Assembly (NCBI RefSeq): GCF_037975245.1
Contig: NC_092579.1
Span: forward strand, 13,626,678-13,690,677
Direction: 5' to 3'
Source: Apostichopus japonicus
Lineage: Eukaryota > Echinodermata > Holothuroidea > Aspidochirotida > Stichopodidae
Length of the DNA stretch: 64,000 bases
This document shows positions 50,179-63,875 of this stretch, in pieces. Within the stretch, counting starts at the first letter, position 1; each line of letters starts with the position of its first letter. Made by a program: the position numbers and the translations under genes. The notes beneath the pieces were generated by a model, which had not been told where the DNA came from, did no database searches, and saw nothing but the letters and a program-made list of their open reading frames with translations.

Positions 50179-50305
50179 AAGTAACGGTAAACCGTATTAG
50201 ATTTTTTTATTAAAGTAACGGTAAACCGTATTAGATTTTTTTTTTAAGTAACGGTAAACCGTATTAGAATTTGTTTAAACTAACGGTATAACGTATTAGA
50301 TAATA
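50179..50305 (+). repeat. Array of four 32-34-bp units each carrying GTAACGGTAAACCGTATTAG
   Basis: Units start near 50181, 50215, 50248 and 50280 (spacings 34, 33, 32). Each holds TAACGG, the MYB recognition consensus. The first three hold a perfect dyad ACGGT-AA-ACCGT. The T-rich spacer varies in length while the 20-base core is nearly fixed. Confidence 0.9.
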
Positions 50306-50342
50306 AAACAATATTGACGAGCTTCGTGACACCCTCATGTCT

Positions 50343-50374
50343 ATTTTCTTCTTCTTCTTCTTCTTCTTCTTCTT
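50343..50374. repeat. (TTC)n microsatellite
   Basis: About ten TTC units. The reverse translation is a lysine run and has no coding significance. Confidence 0.95.
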
Positions 50375-53238
50375 TTTTCTTTGTCTTGGAGAAAACGGGA
50401 CAACAATATGTCGGTATATCGTGATGCATGGCCATGCACGGATAAACACCATAGAGGCTATGTATAGTCGATGAGTGAGCATTAGTAGCCCCCAGTTACA
50501 TGTTGGCAAATTTGTCACGGTCATAGCAACACTTCCATTCAGAAAGTCCCTTATTTCTTTCTTTCTTTTTTTATCTTTTTTCCACTTTCCTTTTCAAGAT
50601 TCTCATGATAGGAAACGTATCATATATAATATGTTTGATACGGTCATTTGTGGGTATGGCCGCCGCTTCCTATAGTTCCTGGATGAAACTCTGGCTGTTG
50701 CTTTAAAGTAACTACGCAATATTTCTTGTTATAAACACGCTCAAAGTGTAGCCAGTGTATCACTTAACACGTAATTCGTAAAGGGCCCTGAATTTCCCCT
50801 TTAATACATATATAAATCACACACACGCGTGTCTCGGTGTTTCGAGTTCCCCCGGGATTTTTTTAAATTTCAGTCTCCCTTTTTCTTTGAAGAGTTTTCT
50901 TTTCTTTTCTCCTTCCCTCTCTCCCTTTCTCTTTCTCTCTTTATATATGTATTAAAGCACTATATATGGAAGTGCCGTATTTAATGTAATGATTGAAAAA
51001 ACTGAACAGTACGGTATATATAAGCTGACTTTATTCCCCCATCAGATAACAAAAACACCTCATGCAGAATAGTTTTTACAACGAAAGGCCTTCGGATACT
51101 CCGCTGCATCTTGTTATTTTCATCACATAATGTGCCTCAGCCCATGACTAGTTTACACGACTATACACAATCTAACACTATATATATATATATATTATAT
51201 ACCAATTCTCACATGCGTAAATAGGCCTATATATACGTTTACAAAAGTGCGTCTGCATATAAGAAACAGACGTACCGTAGTCGGTAGAGAATGTTTGTTT
51301 TTGATGATGATTGGTAGTTAAGTGCATGTTATCTATAACTATACATATTAAATAGGTGTACCAATTCTCAAGGTAAATTTTCTTGCTGAATTGTCCATGA
51401 TTTAGAAATATTTACTTCGCCAGTCCCAACCTCCTCTATAGATACAAGCAAACACACTCGCACATATATTATTACTGATTTAAAATGGTAATCTGTTTCA
51501 TCAATAACTTGTGATAAAATTTGAAAGTTTTTTCTTCATTGCTGGTATAAACCTGAATCAATGGCGGTATGAATATTGTTTTTCGCGCTGTAAATTCGCA
51601 TGCATGGTTATATATGTGCAAGTCCGTACGTAAATATACAATACATATCTACTCGAGCACACATTATACGGTATACACGCTGCACATGCCATTGCGTGTA
51701 TATGCATATATATTGGACAAAACAAGTTATACCAAGTTGTCAACACGCCACCACCCCAGTGTGAATTTATGTTAAAAACATGGAATCGATGAATGAATTT
51801 CGAAATGAACGAAGGAAGGCAGAAGACGACTGCATAAATAACACTTAATATCAAATAAATCAAAGTTAGAAAAAAGTTAACGTAACAGAATAAAATAGCG
51901 TTATCGCTTGATGTATTTTCCCTCGGCTAAACACATAGATGAACATAAAGGGAATTTATTCTGTTAGACTTTCGGTTGTTGTTGCTGTTTCACTAGTTTT
52001 TTTTTTTTTTTAAACAAATGTCTGTCAACTGAAGATTTTTACTGCCTATACAGAAATCAATTAAAAGATGATTACTTTCAATTAGTAACCTATATGCTAA
52101 TGGTCAGTAGAATCTTACATCAAAGTATATATCAACTATTTGAACTTCGAGAAACAAAAACGAACAAAACCATAGATGAATCGTTGTTCTTTAAACCTTT
52201 TTAGGTGATAAAACCTGGTAAAATTTGGCTGAAACAGAGTTGAAATTACATTTTATGTTCAGTTACATATAAAGTCTTCGTTCCAAGGAGCTTATAAGAA
52301 GATACCGATTCATATTTTGGGAAGATCTACATTATTCTTTATATAAATTGTACAATATAATATTGCATGCACAAGAATTTTAGCAACATTAAAGATTAAG
52401 GTTTCAACATTTGAGTATCCGGAAAACCTAATACAATTTTCTCCGAGAAAGGGGTTTAAATAATCGTGCATTATCTCGTAGTGAGAGTGCATTCTAACCC
52501 TTATCAATCTGCGAAGTTGGTAACAGATGTCGTCGGGTGTGCTCTTGCGTTCGTGCACACATAATACTGTATACATTGATCACATGTCGACAAGTCTAGC
52601 CCCACCAAAAGTTTCCTCCTCGGGACATACAGACTGAACGTAGAGCATTCTGTAATTTATCAACAACAGTTCAACACTACTTATTGACTTGATATTGTGC
52701 GAAATGAGCCAGTCATATAGGCCCTACGTAGGGCCTACTACAACCCGTTTTCCAACTATAAATATTATTTGACTCTTACTATATACGGCGGGGCATAGAC
52801 GGCTCACTGGATGTCACACGACTTACGCGGTTAACATTTGACCCATTGTGAATAGAGAACATACGCACAACACGTGTCTATGTGTAAAAATATGGATCCA
52901 ACATACATTATGGCACAGTACACACAGGCAGGTGGACGGTGAGGCTCAGGCAAATCTGGAAGTATTACCTTCATATAATGGATGAATGGAAGGCGTAAAG
53001 AATTTCAGTAGATGTATAGATTTTTTTTATATCGGGAAGTCAATTTTCTCAAAGGAACACCATGCCATGCTACATGCGTCGTCCTGACGGGTGACGAAAG
53101 CATAGAAATCAGGTCAATGCTTGGTGCTCCAGTACTGAGAGGATCTTCTTGCATACATCTTGCAATCTAAATGTATGATGAGGTACTTGACGGACGACAA
53201 AAGTTGGGCAAAGTATTATCCCGAATGTATCCGTGCAG

Positions 53239-53249
53239 GCATATATATA

Positions 53250-53311
<62 letters not shown>

Positions 53312-53314
53312 GGC

Positions 53315-53402
<88 letters not shown>

Positions 53403-53412
53403 CAAAAATATA
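53239..53412. repeat. (TA)n array with GTATA/CATACA interruptions
   Basis: About 170 bases of TA repeats broken by GTATATATATATAGGC and TACATACA blocks. Confidence 0.95.
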
Positions 53413-53753
53413 TACACGGAGTCTGACATCATATACTCACGTGACTATATGTCTTCTATACATGCACACGTCAAAACAGAAAGTCATGACTTATATATAC
53501 CCGGTCCTAAAATAGCCAACTACTTTCTATTGACCTAATTTCGATCGCACGATATCTTACACTTTCGACGAAAAGAGCTAGATAGGTTCCTATAGCATTA
53601 CAAACGATTCTGATACAAAAAGGGTGCAACATAATATGTAATGTCTTTCATTTCTCGTGAGGTGCAAGGTTATACAATTATATTTTCCATCCTTTGGGAT
53701 ATATTCAACCTTCCGCTACACAGAAGTTGATTTATGATTACGTTATAAGAACG

Positions 53754-53764
53754 TGTATATATAT

Positions 53765-53800
<36 letters not shown>

Positions 53801-53850
53801 GCCGGCATATATAATATATTATATAATGCCGGCATATATAATATAATGCC
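53754..53850. repeat. (TA)n array followed by duplicated ATGCCGGCATATATAATAT
   Basis: After the TA run, a 19-base unit with the palindrome ATGCCGGCAT occurs twice, and a third partial copy (ATAATGCCGAG) follows. Confidence 0.85.
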
Positions 53851-54639
53851 GAGATTAGGCTGTTGTTTCATTTCTGACGTACTACAAATGGTTGCGAGTG
53901 CTGTAACATATCATTCTCAAATACCGTACAATTTAAACCACATTGACGTCTCCGTTGATCAAAATACGAACAATAACTTGAAACTTCAGTATACAGCGAC
54001 GGCGACACATCCGGACGGACATAAGAGGCGGGGTGGGGAGATTTGGGAGTGTAAGGCCAAGCACTTTTCCATTTTCTTTCCTACCTCCACTCCCCCTTAC
54101 CCCCCCCCCCCCCACACACACATAAAACGATCTCGACATCGAGACAGGACTGTATTTAAGTTATATCTATAGTGTAACCATTTTTAAGCTTTAATAACCA
54201 GGTCGCAATCCCCAAAGGATTAATAACAGTGGATGCCCTGAAAGTTTTGACACAGGGTTCATTATATGCTCTCTCTGTCCAACCATCCGAGTAACAGACT
54301 TCTAGTATTAAAGCGAGCATTAACATGAGAACAGTAGGCTATATGAGATGTTAGGTGTAGGCTAAACATCTGCAGAGGGCTGTTAATGTTCGTTGCATGG
54401 ACTGACTGCATCAGAAAATCAACGTTCAAAATTTGTTAATAATTTCTCAATATGGTTTTATGACTTTCCGATTATGATTATTTTTATTGTTGTCAATCTA
54501 CAACTTGCTTACCAACATTACATACATATTTGCAAACATACGCGGATAAACAAAGTTCACCTTTATTTTGGAAATTTCTTTGTTTTTAAATCTACGGTAT
54601 AAAGGTACATCCATCATCCGTGACGTCACAGACAGGTTT

Positions 54640-55063
54640 GATGTCCGACTATACTTTATTCTGATAAATGATTTTGTTTTTTATCTCTACAACTTCATAC
54701 TTAATATGGTTAATGGTTATATCTGCTGAACGTCAGAGTATGACCGTATCGTGTCAAATGGCTTTACAGATATTACATTTAAATTTAAATTCCGACTTTA
54801 CTTTTTACCGCAAATGATCTCTACAACTTCATACTTACTATGGTTAATGGTTATATCTGCTAAACGTCAGAGTATGACCGTATCGTGTCAAATGGCTTAA
54901 CAGATATTACATTTAAATTTAAATTCCGACTATACTTTTTACCGCTTTTTATCTCTACAACTTCATAGTTACTATGGTTAATGGTTATACAGTATCTGCT
55001 AGGCAGAGTAGGACAATATCGTGTCAAATGGCTTTACAGATATTATATTTAAATTTAAATTCC
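54640..55063 (+). repeat. 134-bp tandem repeat, three copies plus a partial
   Basis: The anchor ATCTCTACAACTTCATA falls at 54683, 54817 and 54951, exactly 134 bases apart. Each unit ends with ACATTTAAATTTAAATTCC or a close variant. Copies 1 and 2 are nearly identical; copy 3 has a small insertion and deletion. A partial copy lies to the left (from about 54640). Confidence 0.95.
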
Positions 55064-57028
55064 AATTTAAATAATGGTTTTCGTTCCTTTTTATTTCTTT
55101 GTTGCGAGGAGGTCCTCCTTTCTCTTTTTTTTGTGTGTGTAAAAACGAGCTGCATCCCAATCCATCCGTGTGAAAAATGATATATACCTATAGATGGCGC
55201 ATACTTTACTGACGTGCACTTTATATAGTGCAACGACAAACACAACAAAAATCACTGAAAGGTCATCTGAAAATGCTTAACGATGTACATAGAGTATTAT
55301 GTATCCATGTGGTTCTCTATTAATAGTTAATACTGTTATATCTATAACAGATATTTATTTAATACGGTATACATACATACACGCCCACAGCATGTATATA
55401 CGACGCACTGAGAGGTATGTCGTTTTGTCCTATATGATGCATGAAGCCTTAATTCAATCTTCTTATTCATTACTAAATTTGACCGTGAATGGAGTTAATT
55501 TTCCTCCTAAACTATATAAGCCACATAAAATAGACTTTGTTATATATATATATAGGGAAAGTATATCTGGAATAGCTTACATTATAAACAGTTACAGGGA
55601 ATATATGCTATAGTGTTTCAATTCTGTATATACGGTAGCCGGTTTTGTGTTGGCTTTGAATTTTTTTTCTCATAACATGCTATGGCTCTTACAATACATG
55701 TATATACTGCTATACAAAATCTTTCCATTTTTATAGGAATTTGCACCCCACCTTATTTTGTTTTGTTTCTTGCCCAACTTATTTTGTTTTGCTTCTTGCA
55801 TTTTTATTGCCTTGTGTACGGATACTTTATGGAAACTAAAAGTTATCATTCACTTTACACCCAATAACGTATACTGTATACTTTCATGCATCAATCGCCA
55901 GACTCTCCATCATGTATATATATATATCATGTATATATATATATATATATATATTTCACGGTGATATCTGTTCAAGCATGGTCGGCATCCTTTTCCCATT
56001 ATTACTGTTCTATACGTCTCATTGTTTATCCCCATCTATTCATCACGAAATTATATAAGAGAGCACACGCGGTAACAACTTGTGAAGTGAATCCCTTCGT
56101 AGGTTTCTTTTAATTAGCATTTCCCATTAGTCGAAAAAAACCTGTAAGCTTAAAAACGAAACCATTAATTCCCTGCTGTGTCATAATGAAGTCCGTTTTT
56201 CGTGTGAAAAATAAAATCCGGCATAGAATCTAAACCTAAGACTAGTACTGCAGTGTAGTTCTGCAATTTGCTCTTTTCGAATTCTTGTTGACAACAGCAT
56301 TAGAAATTAGCCTCACAATGTGATGTCACTGTATATAAAACTGATGTTAGGATGAATGCACGGCAATCTATAATTTCGTGTATGAAATATTCGGCTCTAA
56401 CTTATTTTGCCAATTTAAATATATATATATATATACACATATATTTATATATATCTTTCTTTTTTGTATCACCGATACAGCTAAACCGGATACCAAGAAA
56501 AAAATACCAGTATGTCCTATCTATACCAATATACGTGCGGGTATATATCGCTAATGTCTATATATCTTCTATACTCTGGCTAATAATTCTGATAACCTAT
56601 CTGCAAAATATAGAGGAAAATTACGCATGCGATTGATTATTCAGATTTCAGAATATAGTGATGCAAAAGTTCTGTAGTACATAATAATATAATAATGATA
56701 ATACACACGCACATGCCAGCAGAACATGCAAGCAAGGCTTGTCACTTCATGTGCGCTCTTTACCTATATTGGTTTGGGGATGGGGGGAGGGGAGGGGGGT
56801 GATAATTTAATTTGGTTTTGTCACTTTTCGCAGTGATGAATTATTCATTCTGATTATAAGATGTACGGACAATCTTCGTTTAAAATGATCACAGGTTACT
56901 TACAATATATGTTTGTTTGTTTTTATTTTGTTGTTGTTGACGTTATGATCATGTCCACCGATTGCGCACGCTCAAACATATACGCGCCAATTAGCATAGC
57001 TTATTTACACGCACATGCAGACTTTAAA

Positions 57029-57113
57029 AGCCATGCATGTTATAAATAAAAAGTAATATAAGCCTTACCATGTTATAAATAAAAAAGAAAGCCTTGCATG
57101 TTATAAATAAAGA
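57029..57113 (+). repeat. About 30-bp tandem repeat, three copies, with AATAAA
   Basis: Units beginning GCC(A/T)T(G/A)C(A)ATGTTATAAATAAA start near 57030, 57062 and 57091. Each copy carries AATAAA, but no transcript ending here is evident. Confidence 0.85.
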
Positions 57114-57588
57114 AGAAAGAAGTGATACTGTATGTTAAACCTCCTTGATTTACTATTTTGAATGAATCAGCAAATCAAGTAATATATTTGAATCACCAAG
57201 TGACGTTTTCTGGTCTCTCAAGATAATCCATTACTTACGCCCATACGCTCTGTTCTTTTCGCTATGAATAATTAAACGGTATAAAATAACGCAGATGTTG
57301 AATTTGTCACGAAACAAACGACTTGGGTCTTCAAACTGATGATATCATACCGGCCGGTATAGACCGATACTACATAATATGTATGCTGTAAATAAATGTC
57401 GACTCTTTTATACTGTTTCCGTTAAGATATAAACATTTCTATAGTTATTATTGACATGCAGTACAATATATTCACTCAGATGATTGTCGAGTAATAAACT
57501 TAAAAATATTTGGGCGGGTTAACGTCTGCGGAGGTTGGCAAAGGAAAGGGGTGGGCTGGGGAAGGGGTTGGGTGGGGGAAGGGGAATG

Positions 57589-57590
<2 letters not shown>

Positions 57591-57651
<61 letters not shown>
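57591..57651. repeat. (TA)n microsatellite
   Basis: About 30 uninterrupted TA units; a second shorter array lies at 57729-57766. Confidence 0.97.
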
Positions 57652-57652
<1 letters not shown>

Positions 57653-57725
57653 GTCTACTTGTAAACTTCCATCGAATAGTAAAGTATAGTTACAAGTTAC
57701 TTACTATCTGCTTGAGTATAATATA

Positions 57726-57772
<47 letters not shown>

Positions 57773-58155
57773 TGTCTATAAGTTGTTATATATATAGATG
57801 ATGAATAATGTCAACTTTAAGTATAGCCAATGAAGATAATTTTCTTAGTAAATGCCACTCTTTAATATACTGCTTATTCATGCCACACTTGAAATCACTT
57901 ATAGTGACAGCCAGTGACAGTCGATGAATGACAACATTACCAAAATGACTTCCCGATAATTATGTGGTAATCACATTGGTTTTTGATACATCAGCTATAA
58001 TTAGTCTAAATTTAGCTGGGATGTAGAAAGATTCACTAATATGTAAACAAAGACTACTTCATTATACAATGATGCACTAATGTTAACAAATTTAGACTCA
58101 ATAAATGAAGGAGTTATATATATACATTATATATACGGAAATAAGAAAGAAGATG

Positions 58156-58417
<262 letters not shown>

Positions 58418-58788
58418 CATCTATACATACATCTTCTTTCTTTTATCTTCACTTCCCTGTGCGTTTGATTGTTGACTTCGAAAGCTTTCATTTCCTATTT
58501 TTACACCACAAAATATTGGTTGTACTTCCCTTATTAGCAAAGAAATTTATAGAATACCTCTGAATCAGGATACCATGCTTCATACGATATAACAACATGC
58601 ACTTGTCCAACGGAATTGTGTATGTTTTTAAAGGTGGTGTCTTACCCTTTGTCTGACGTCTGTATTTACATAGTTTAAATCCAATACTATATGGCAGACA
58701 ATACATGTGTTCTTTCCTGTGTTGCGTCGGAAATCTGGGCACTGCCAAGTAAATTATTTAGCCTTAGTATTGTGGTTGAACAATTATG

Positions 58789-59177
58789 AGTCATTCCGTA
58801 AATTTTGGGTCAAGATTACAAATATGTGAGCGTGGGTTTGGTTGTCCTTGCTGTACACACAGAGAAAAGTTATTATTTGAAGAAAAAATGACCAAATGGC
58901 ACACTTTATTTTCTACTATAATGACAGTAATACTCCATTTGGCTAGACATTTCTTTGATCGAAATTAAAGTTGCTCAAAATTTGGCTAGCAACAAATTTA
59001 TGTGGTCTTTTAAATTTTGTAACGATTAGTTAATTAATATTATATTATGTGTGTTACCTTGCTGCTTTTAATTAGCAAATAAAATTGCTGATAATCAGCA
59101 ACCCAGTGACATGTGATCGCCGAAACTGTCACAAAGTGAGGCACACTAGATTATGGAATGACCCAAAATGTAAATGT
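58789..59177. mobile_element. Possible small DNA transposon relic
   Basis: The left end has TCATTCCGTAAATTTTGGGTCA and the right end TGGAATGACCCAAAATGTAAA, inverted relative to each other around the shared ATTTTGGGTCA and TCATTCC blocks, though the block order differs. About 390 bases lie between and encode no transposase. A 60-codon open frame inside is probably chance. Confidence 0.4.
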
Positions 59178-60648
59178 ACGTAGTATGTGAATAGTCTGTC
59201 GTCTGCATACTGTAAAATGCAACAAAGGTCCCTCGGCATTCACCTACACGTGCAGCGACCGACTTACATATTCAACCGTCAGCTAGGCGTCAGTATCCTT
59301 ACATATTCTTTACGAAAAGTCACCGAAGATAGAAACCCAATCATTTCCCCTTTTCTTTCTTTCGTGGTTTAGTTACCGTACTCCACGGAAGATGGTTTTA
59401 CCAAGGCTGGGGAGGCTTCTCACCCCTCCCCACCCCCACCCCCACCCCCGATTGATGTTAGCACCCATTTCCTCTGGCTAGTTCCTGTTTAGTTTTGTAT
59501 GCTTCCATTCTGAATAATTTGCTTGCCTTCTCTGCATCTTTCCAGCTTTCCCTCTATTTATTATGTTTTTTTTTTAAATTTATATCCGCCAGCCTGCAGG
59601 AGCTGTGCTCGAACAGGTTTGTCCTCCACCACCCCATCCCACCCCCCTCTCACACCAGAACACCAAACTTGCAACTCTCAATCCCTGCAGTCGTCTTAGA
59701 TCGAGACTTGTATAACAACTGTGTGATCATCAAGGTGAATATAGTTCTACCAAGAGTCCCTCCCCTTCAAGAGCAAGGAATAGATAGATATATGTATACA
59801 AATGTGATCCTCAGATGTAAATTGTAGAACGAACAAGACTGTTACATTTGGCATTCAATAACGAACAAGCAACAACGTCCCCGGTAATTCTAAGTGATCG
59901 ATATTATTTCAACTTTATAAGGGAACATAACAAACATAACACACCAACAAAGGCAGACAAAAGATCTAATCTATACCGTAAGCGGTTTTGGATTCTTTGG
60001 TCTGATCTAATAGGTCGATGAGTCTTTTTGTGTGTTTGCTTCTTGTCGCCGTGTTAATGTTTTATTGGTTCTTCTTTCTTTCCATTCTTAATTCTTTTCT
60101 TTCTTTTTCCATGCCTGTTCATTTTCTTTTCTTTCAGTGACCGAGAGAAACGATAAAAGACTTCAGTCCGTTTTTTTGTTGTTGAAAGATTGCATTATAC
60201 CAAAAGAAAATGCATAAGAATGAAAGAAAACTTGATTCGGGTAAGAGGAAGACGAATAAAATTCCAGTAAACCTATAAAATTTCTAAAATTTCACAAGGA
60301 AAAATGTACGGTGCCGTATATGTTAGTCTTCGCCAATGCCATAGATTCGGAAAACGGAGGAAGTGGGCAGTGACCCGGAAGTGGGTCAATGTTAGCAAAA
60401 TCTGTTGACAGGCTTATAGTAGATTATACGTAGTCGCGAACTTGTTTATTTGATTGAAGCGGAATATATAGGAACAGGTGAAGTATAAATATGTTTCCAC
60501 GGGACGTTTAATTAGACGTTACATAAGGACAATATTTTACGCTGACCTGGGCATTGAACATTGATATCATCTGCGAATTTCCGAACTTAAAATGTGTGCG
60601 ACTGAATAATGACCCGCATAAACGGTAACTTTTATCGTCACTTCAGTA

Positions 60649-60695
60649 CACACACACACACACACATACACCTACATTATATATATATATGTACA

Positions 60696-60729
<34 letters not shown>

Positions 60730-60731
60730 GC
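60649..60731. repeat. (AC)n followed by (TA)n microsatellite
   Basis: An (AC)9 run (60649-60666) is followed by a compound TA array to about 60730. Confidence 0.95.
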
Positions 60732-63040
60732 ATAACTTTCTTTGAAATGTTACATACATTCATTTACAAAATTACCCCTTTTAGACCGACGGTAATTGGC
60801 CTGCCAGTAACAGATTCACAATTCAGTTTCGTTTTCGGAGATGATCAGAATCTATTCAGCGAGCATATATAGCTATTCCACCTTGCCAACTATAGTGGTT
60901 GTATATGACTACATCGAAACGTACTTAAAAACAGAATTAAATTAAATCACAAAATATGAAATTAACAATCAAATTTGATTCAAAATTGTAAGACAGCGTT
61001 GGCGTTATAACTATTATTTTTTCATCCAAGGAATTTGATAAGCCTGAACAGTTTTGAATGAAACTCATGTTTTGCTACGCTAAAGCTTTACAATCAGTAC
61101 TGATGTATACTGCGACTTAATTGACCTATTTGCATACACCGTATGGTAATTTTGACGAGGAACTTAAAAGGCCGTAACAGCGTAAAAGGTCTGTGACTAA
61201 TATTTTAGCTTACGGCGGAAAAATGGGGGAAAAGAAATGTCTGAAATTCTAGAAATGAAAATACTGCAATAAGTTATGTGATCAACATTGACGGGCATAT
61301 AGGTAGTATTCATCACACAATTTATACATCACAAACTGCAAAGCCTGACCACTTAGTCCAGTATGTATAAGCCTACGTATTCTCGCAGACATCGAGGTTA
61401 AATATACTGTGCAAACATCATTTTAGACGTATGCACAGTCTAAATGGAGATCCCTTGCCCGTGACAACACACTATATGTACTGACCGACTGATATATAAC
61501 AGAAAGCAAGCACACTGCTGGCGTTAACCAATAACGGTAATTACCCGCACAGCTACTGTACGTATAAGGTATAATGGCAAACATGCACACAATAAGCTAC
61601 TACCTGCACTGCATTATTAAAGACAGTATAGTACTAGTAGTATATACCGCTCTATTTGTAACGCACACAACGCTATTGTGACTGTAGCCTTTTATGTAAA
61701 ACTGAAGATTTACTTAGAAGACCAGAGACTTTATCGAGAATTTTTGCTCCTATACGCAGAAATGTGTATGAATATACATTTGATGTAAAGGTATTAGTAT
61801 TATATAATATTACATGGTAAACCAAAACCGGCTATAGATATAATGAAATATATACTGAATATAGCAGTCGAAAAGGTACATTATTTGTTTCCATAGTAAC
61901 AAAATTTACCGTACACGGCTTTGCAATTGCCACTTTTGGTTTCGCGGTTTTCACAGTAAACAGGGATATTGCGCAAAACAAGAAAAAAAAGAAGGTTGGG
62001 CTCAGTATTAAAGTCATCGTATAAACTTAAAGAAAATGGATATTCTTACAACATGTATGATCATACTATGAATGTCGTCCAAGCTCTTTTCTACAGGATC
62101 ACATATTTAGACTTGAGTTGCGATAAACATGTCTGCTTTAAGCAAAACTTCAATGGTTTATAGCCCTGGTATTTCAACAGCTTTTGTTTGGTGACCCAAA
62201 TATTTCATGAACATGGCGACCCTCTTAGTGAGAATATTGTGGCAATGAGGAGGGGGGTCTACGGGGAGGAGGTGTCCCCGGGCCATACCCTTTAAGAACA
62301 TTTTTAATATGATTAAGAGTTCTTGGTTGCAAAAAGGCCGGTTAGGCTATATTTTGCACCTCTTGAAGTAATTATCAAGATTTCATGATTTTCAGAGTTT
62401 TCCCCCCACGAACATCGACAATTCCGTTTTCCTTCCGAATCGGGTTGACGACCAAAAAAAAAAAAAAATGGGCGACCCTAAGAAGGGACTACCCCAGGGG
62501 TTTAGCACAAAATCAACACAAGCGGAAACGGCAATTGTAGTTATACCGCGGTATAGCCGCAAGATAAACTTTCATTATATATACGTGCGAGTACCAAAAA
62601 TCAGCTCTGCAGTACATATTGTCCAGATTAGGCTGCTATAACTTCGCGAATGGTAGATTCTGAAGAGATGATTTGCGATAACAGGGGGTTGGGGGGGGGG
62701 GGTTCAAGGGGGTAGTACTAAATGTAACCAGTTATTAGGCTAGGTTGGTGGGAAGGTGCGATAGTAGAGTCGAGACAGGTAAGAGAGGAGCTAATTAAAT
62801 ATTCTCGGTCTCAACAACGTTGTATAGCCCGAATGGAAAGATATATATCGTCGTAATTCGTCCCATCTTTAGCTGTAGCAGAAATAAACTCGCATTTTCC
62901 GCACGCATGATGGCTGGATATAGATAAAGTCTTCTAACAAAACAAAATATATTGCAATTAGTTCTTGAATTGTGAATTCGTGAACAAATGTACTGTAGTT
63001 CGGGTCTTGTACCGAATCCCACAAAAAAAAAAAAAAAAAA

Positions 63041-63270
63041 TTATTGACTTTGTATTAAATGTTTAAATAAAGCTTTGTAAATTTCATTTGACTCTAGATA
63101 GAAAGGTCACTTAGTGCACAGAGTAAGGGAATAACCCATACTTTTGTTTTATATGTTATTAACTTTGTATTAAATCTTCAAATAAAAAGTTTTGTAAATT
63201 TCATTGACTCTATATAGAAAGGTCATTTAGTGCACAAAAGTTAGGGAATTACCCACTCTTTTATTGTACA
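63041..63270 (+). repeat. 115-bp tandem duplication
   Basis: Two copies start at 63041 and 63156 and share long blocks (TTTGTATTAAAT, AAATAAA, TTTTGTAAATTTCATT, TATAGAAAGGTCA(C/T)TTAGTGCACA). They differ at about one base in ten, so the duplication is old. Both copies contain AATAAA. Confidence 0.92.
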
Positions 63271-63843
63271 TGTCTTGCTTTTGTGACCTATGTATAAGGA
63301 AAACTGACCGGTAGTATGATGCAATAGAATTATTATACTCCGTGTTCATACCGTATGGTGTGGCTCATCTAAACATTCTTTCATTTTCCACATAATTTGA
63401 ATTCACTGAAATTGTCAATATAGCATTTCAAGCAAAAGTGTCTCATTATCATAATGTTGTGTGTATCCTTACAGATATATCTGCATCTCCTACATTATGC
63501 GCATATATACTGTTGCGTGATTCTTGTAACTAGGAACATTTTGTAGCAAAAAATATTGCGTCAGAAAACTGCTCATATATGTAGTTGAACGCAACTGTCT
63601 TAGCCTATATCAATATAAATGTATTGTTTAAGTCATATTTGATATTGAAATAGCACAATGTCTTTCACTTTTTATGAACCAACGCAACGCAATAAAAAGT
63701 ACATCCTTTTGTGGGACACGGTGTTGGATTACAACAAGATTAATAACACATACATTAAAGAAGTATATTCAAATTGTAGAATATATAACCTCATTGAGGC
63801 TCAGTTCGGGAGAGTGGCATATATTCAAGCATACGTTATGTAA

Positions 63844-63846
<3 letters not shown>

Positions 63847-63874
<28 letters not shown>
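63847..63874. repeat. (TA)n microsatellite
   Basis: Fourteen TA units directly after a 61-codon open frame that I do not regard as a gene. Confidence 0.95.

Positions 63875-63875
<1 letters not shown>

Noticed and set aside
53109-53515. Open frames over 100 codons on both strands rich in Ile and Tyr
   Set aside because: They are translations of (TA)n arrays with no splice signals or codon bias; the same applies at 58080-58491 and 57535-57768.
63658-63843. 61-codon ORF starting MSFTFYEPTQ
   Set aside because: It has ordinary amino-acid composition but no recognisable family, and no splice or poly(A) context. A frame of this size is expected by chance in 29 kb of AT-rich DNA.
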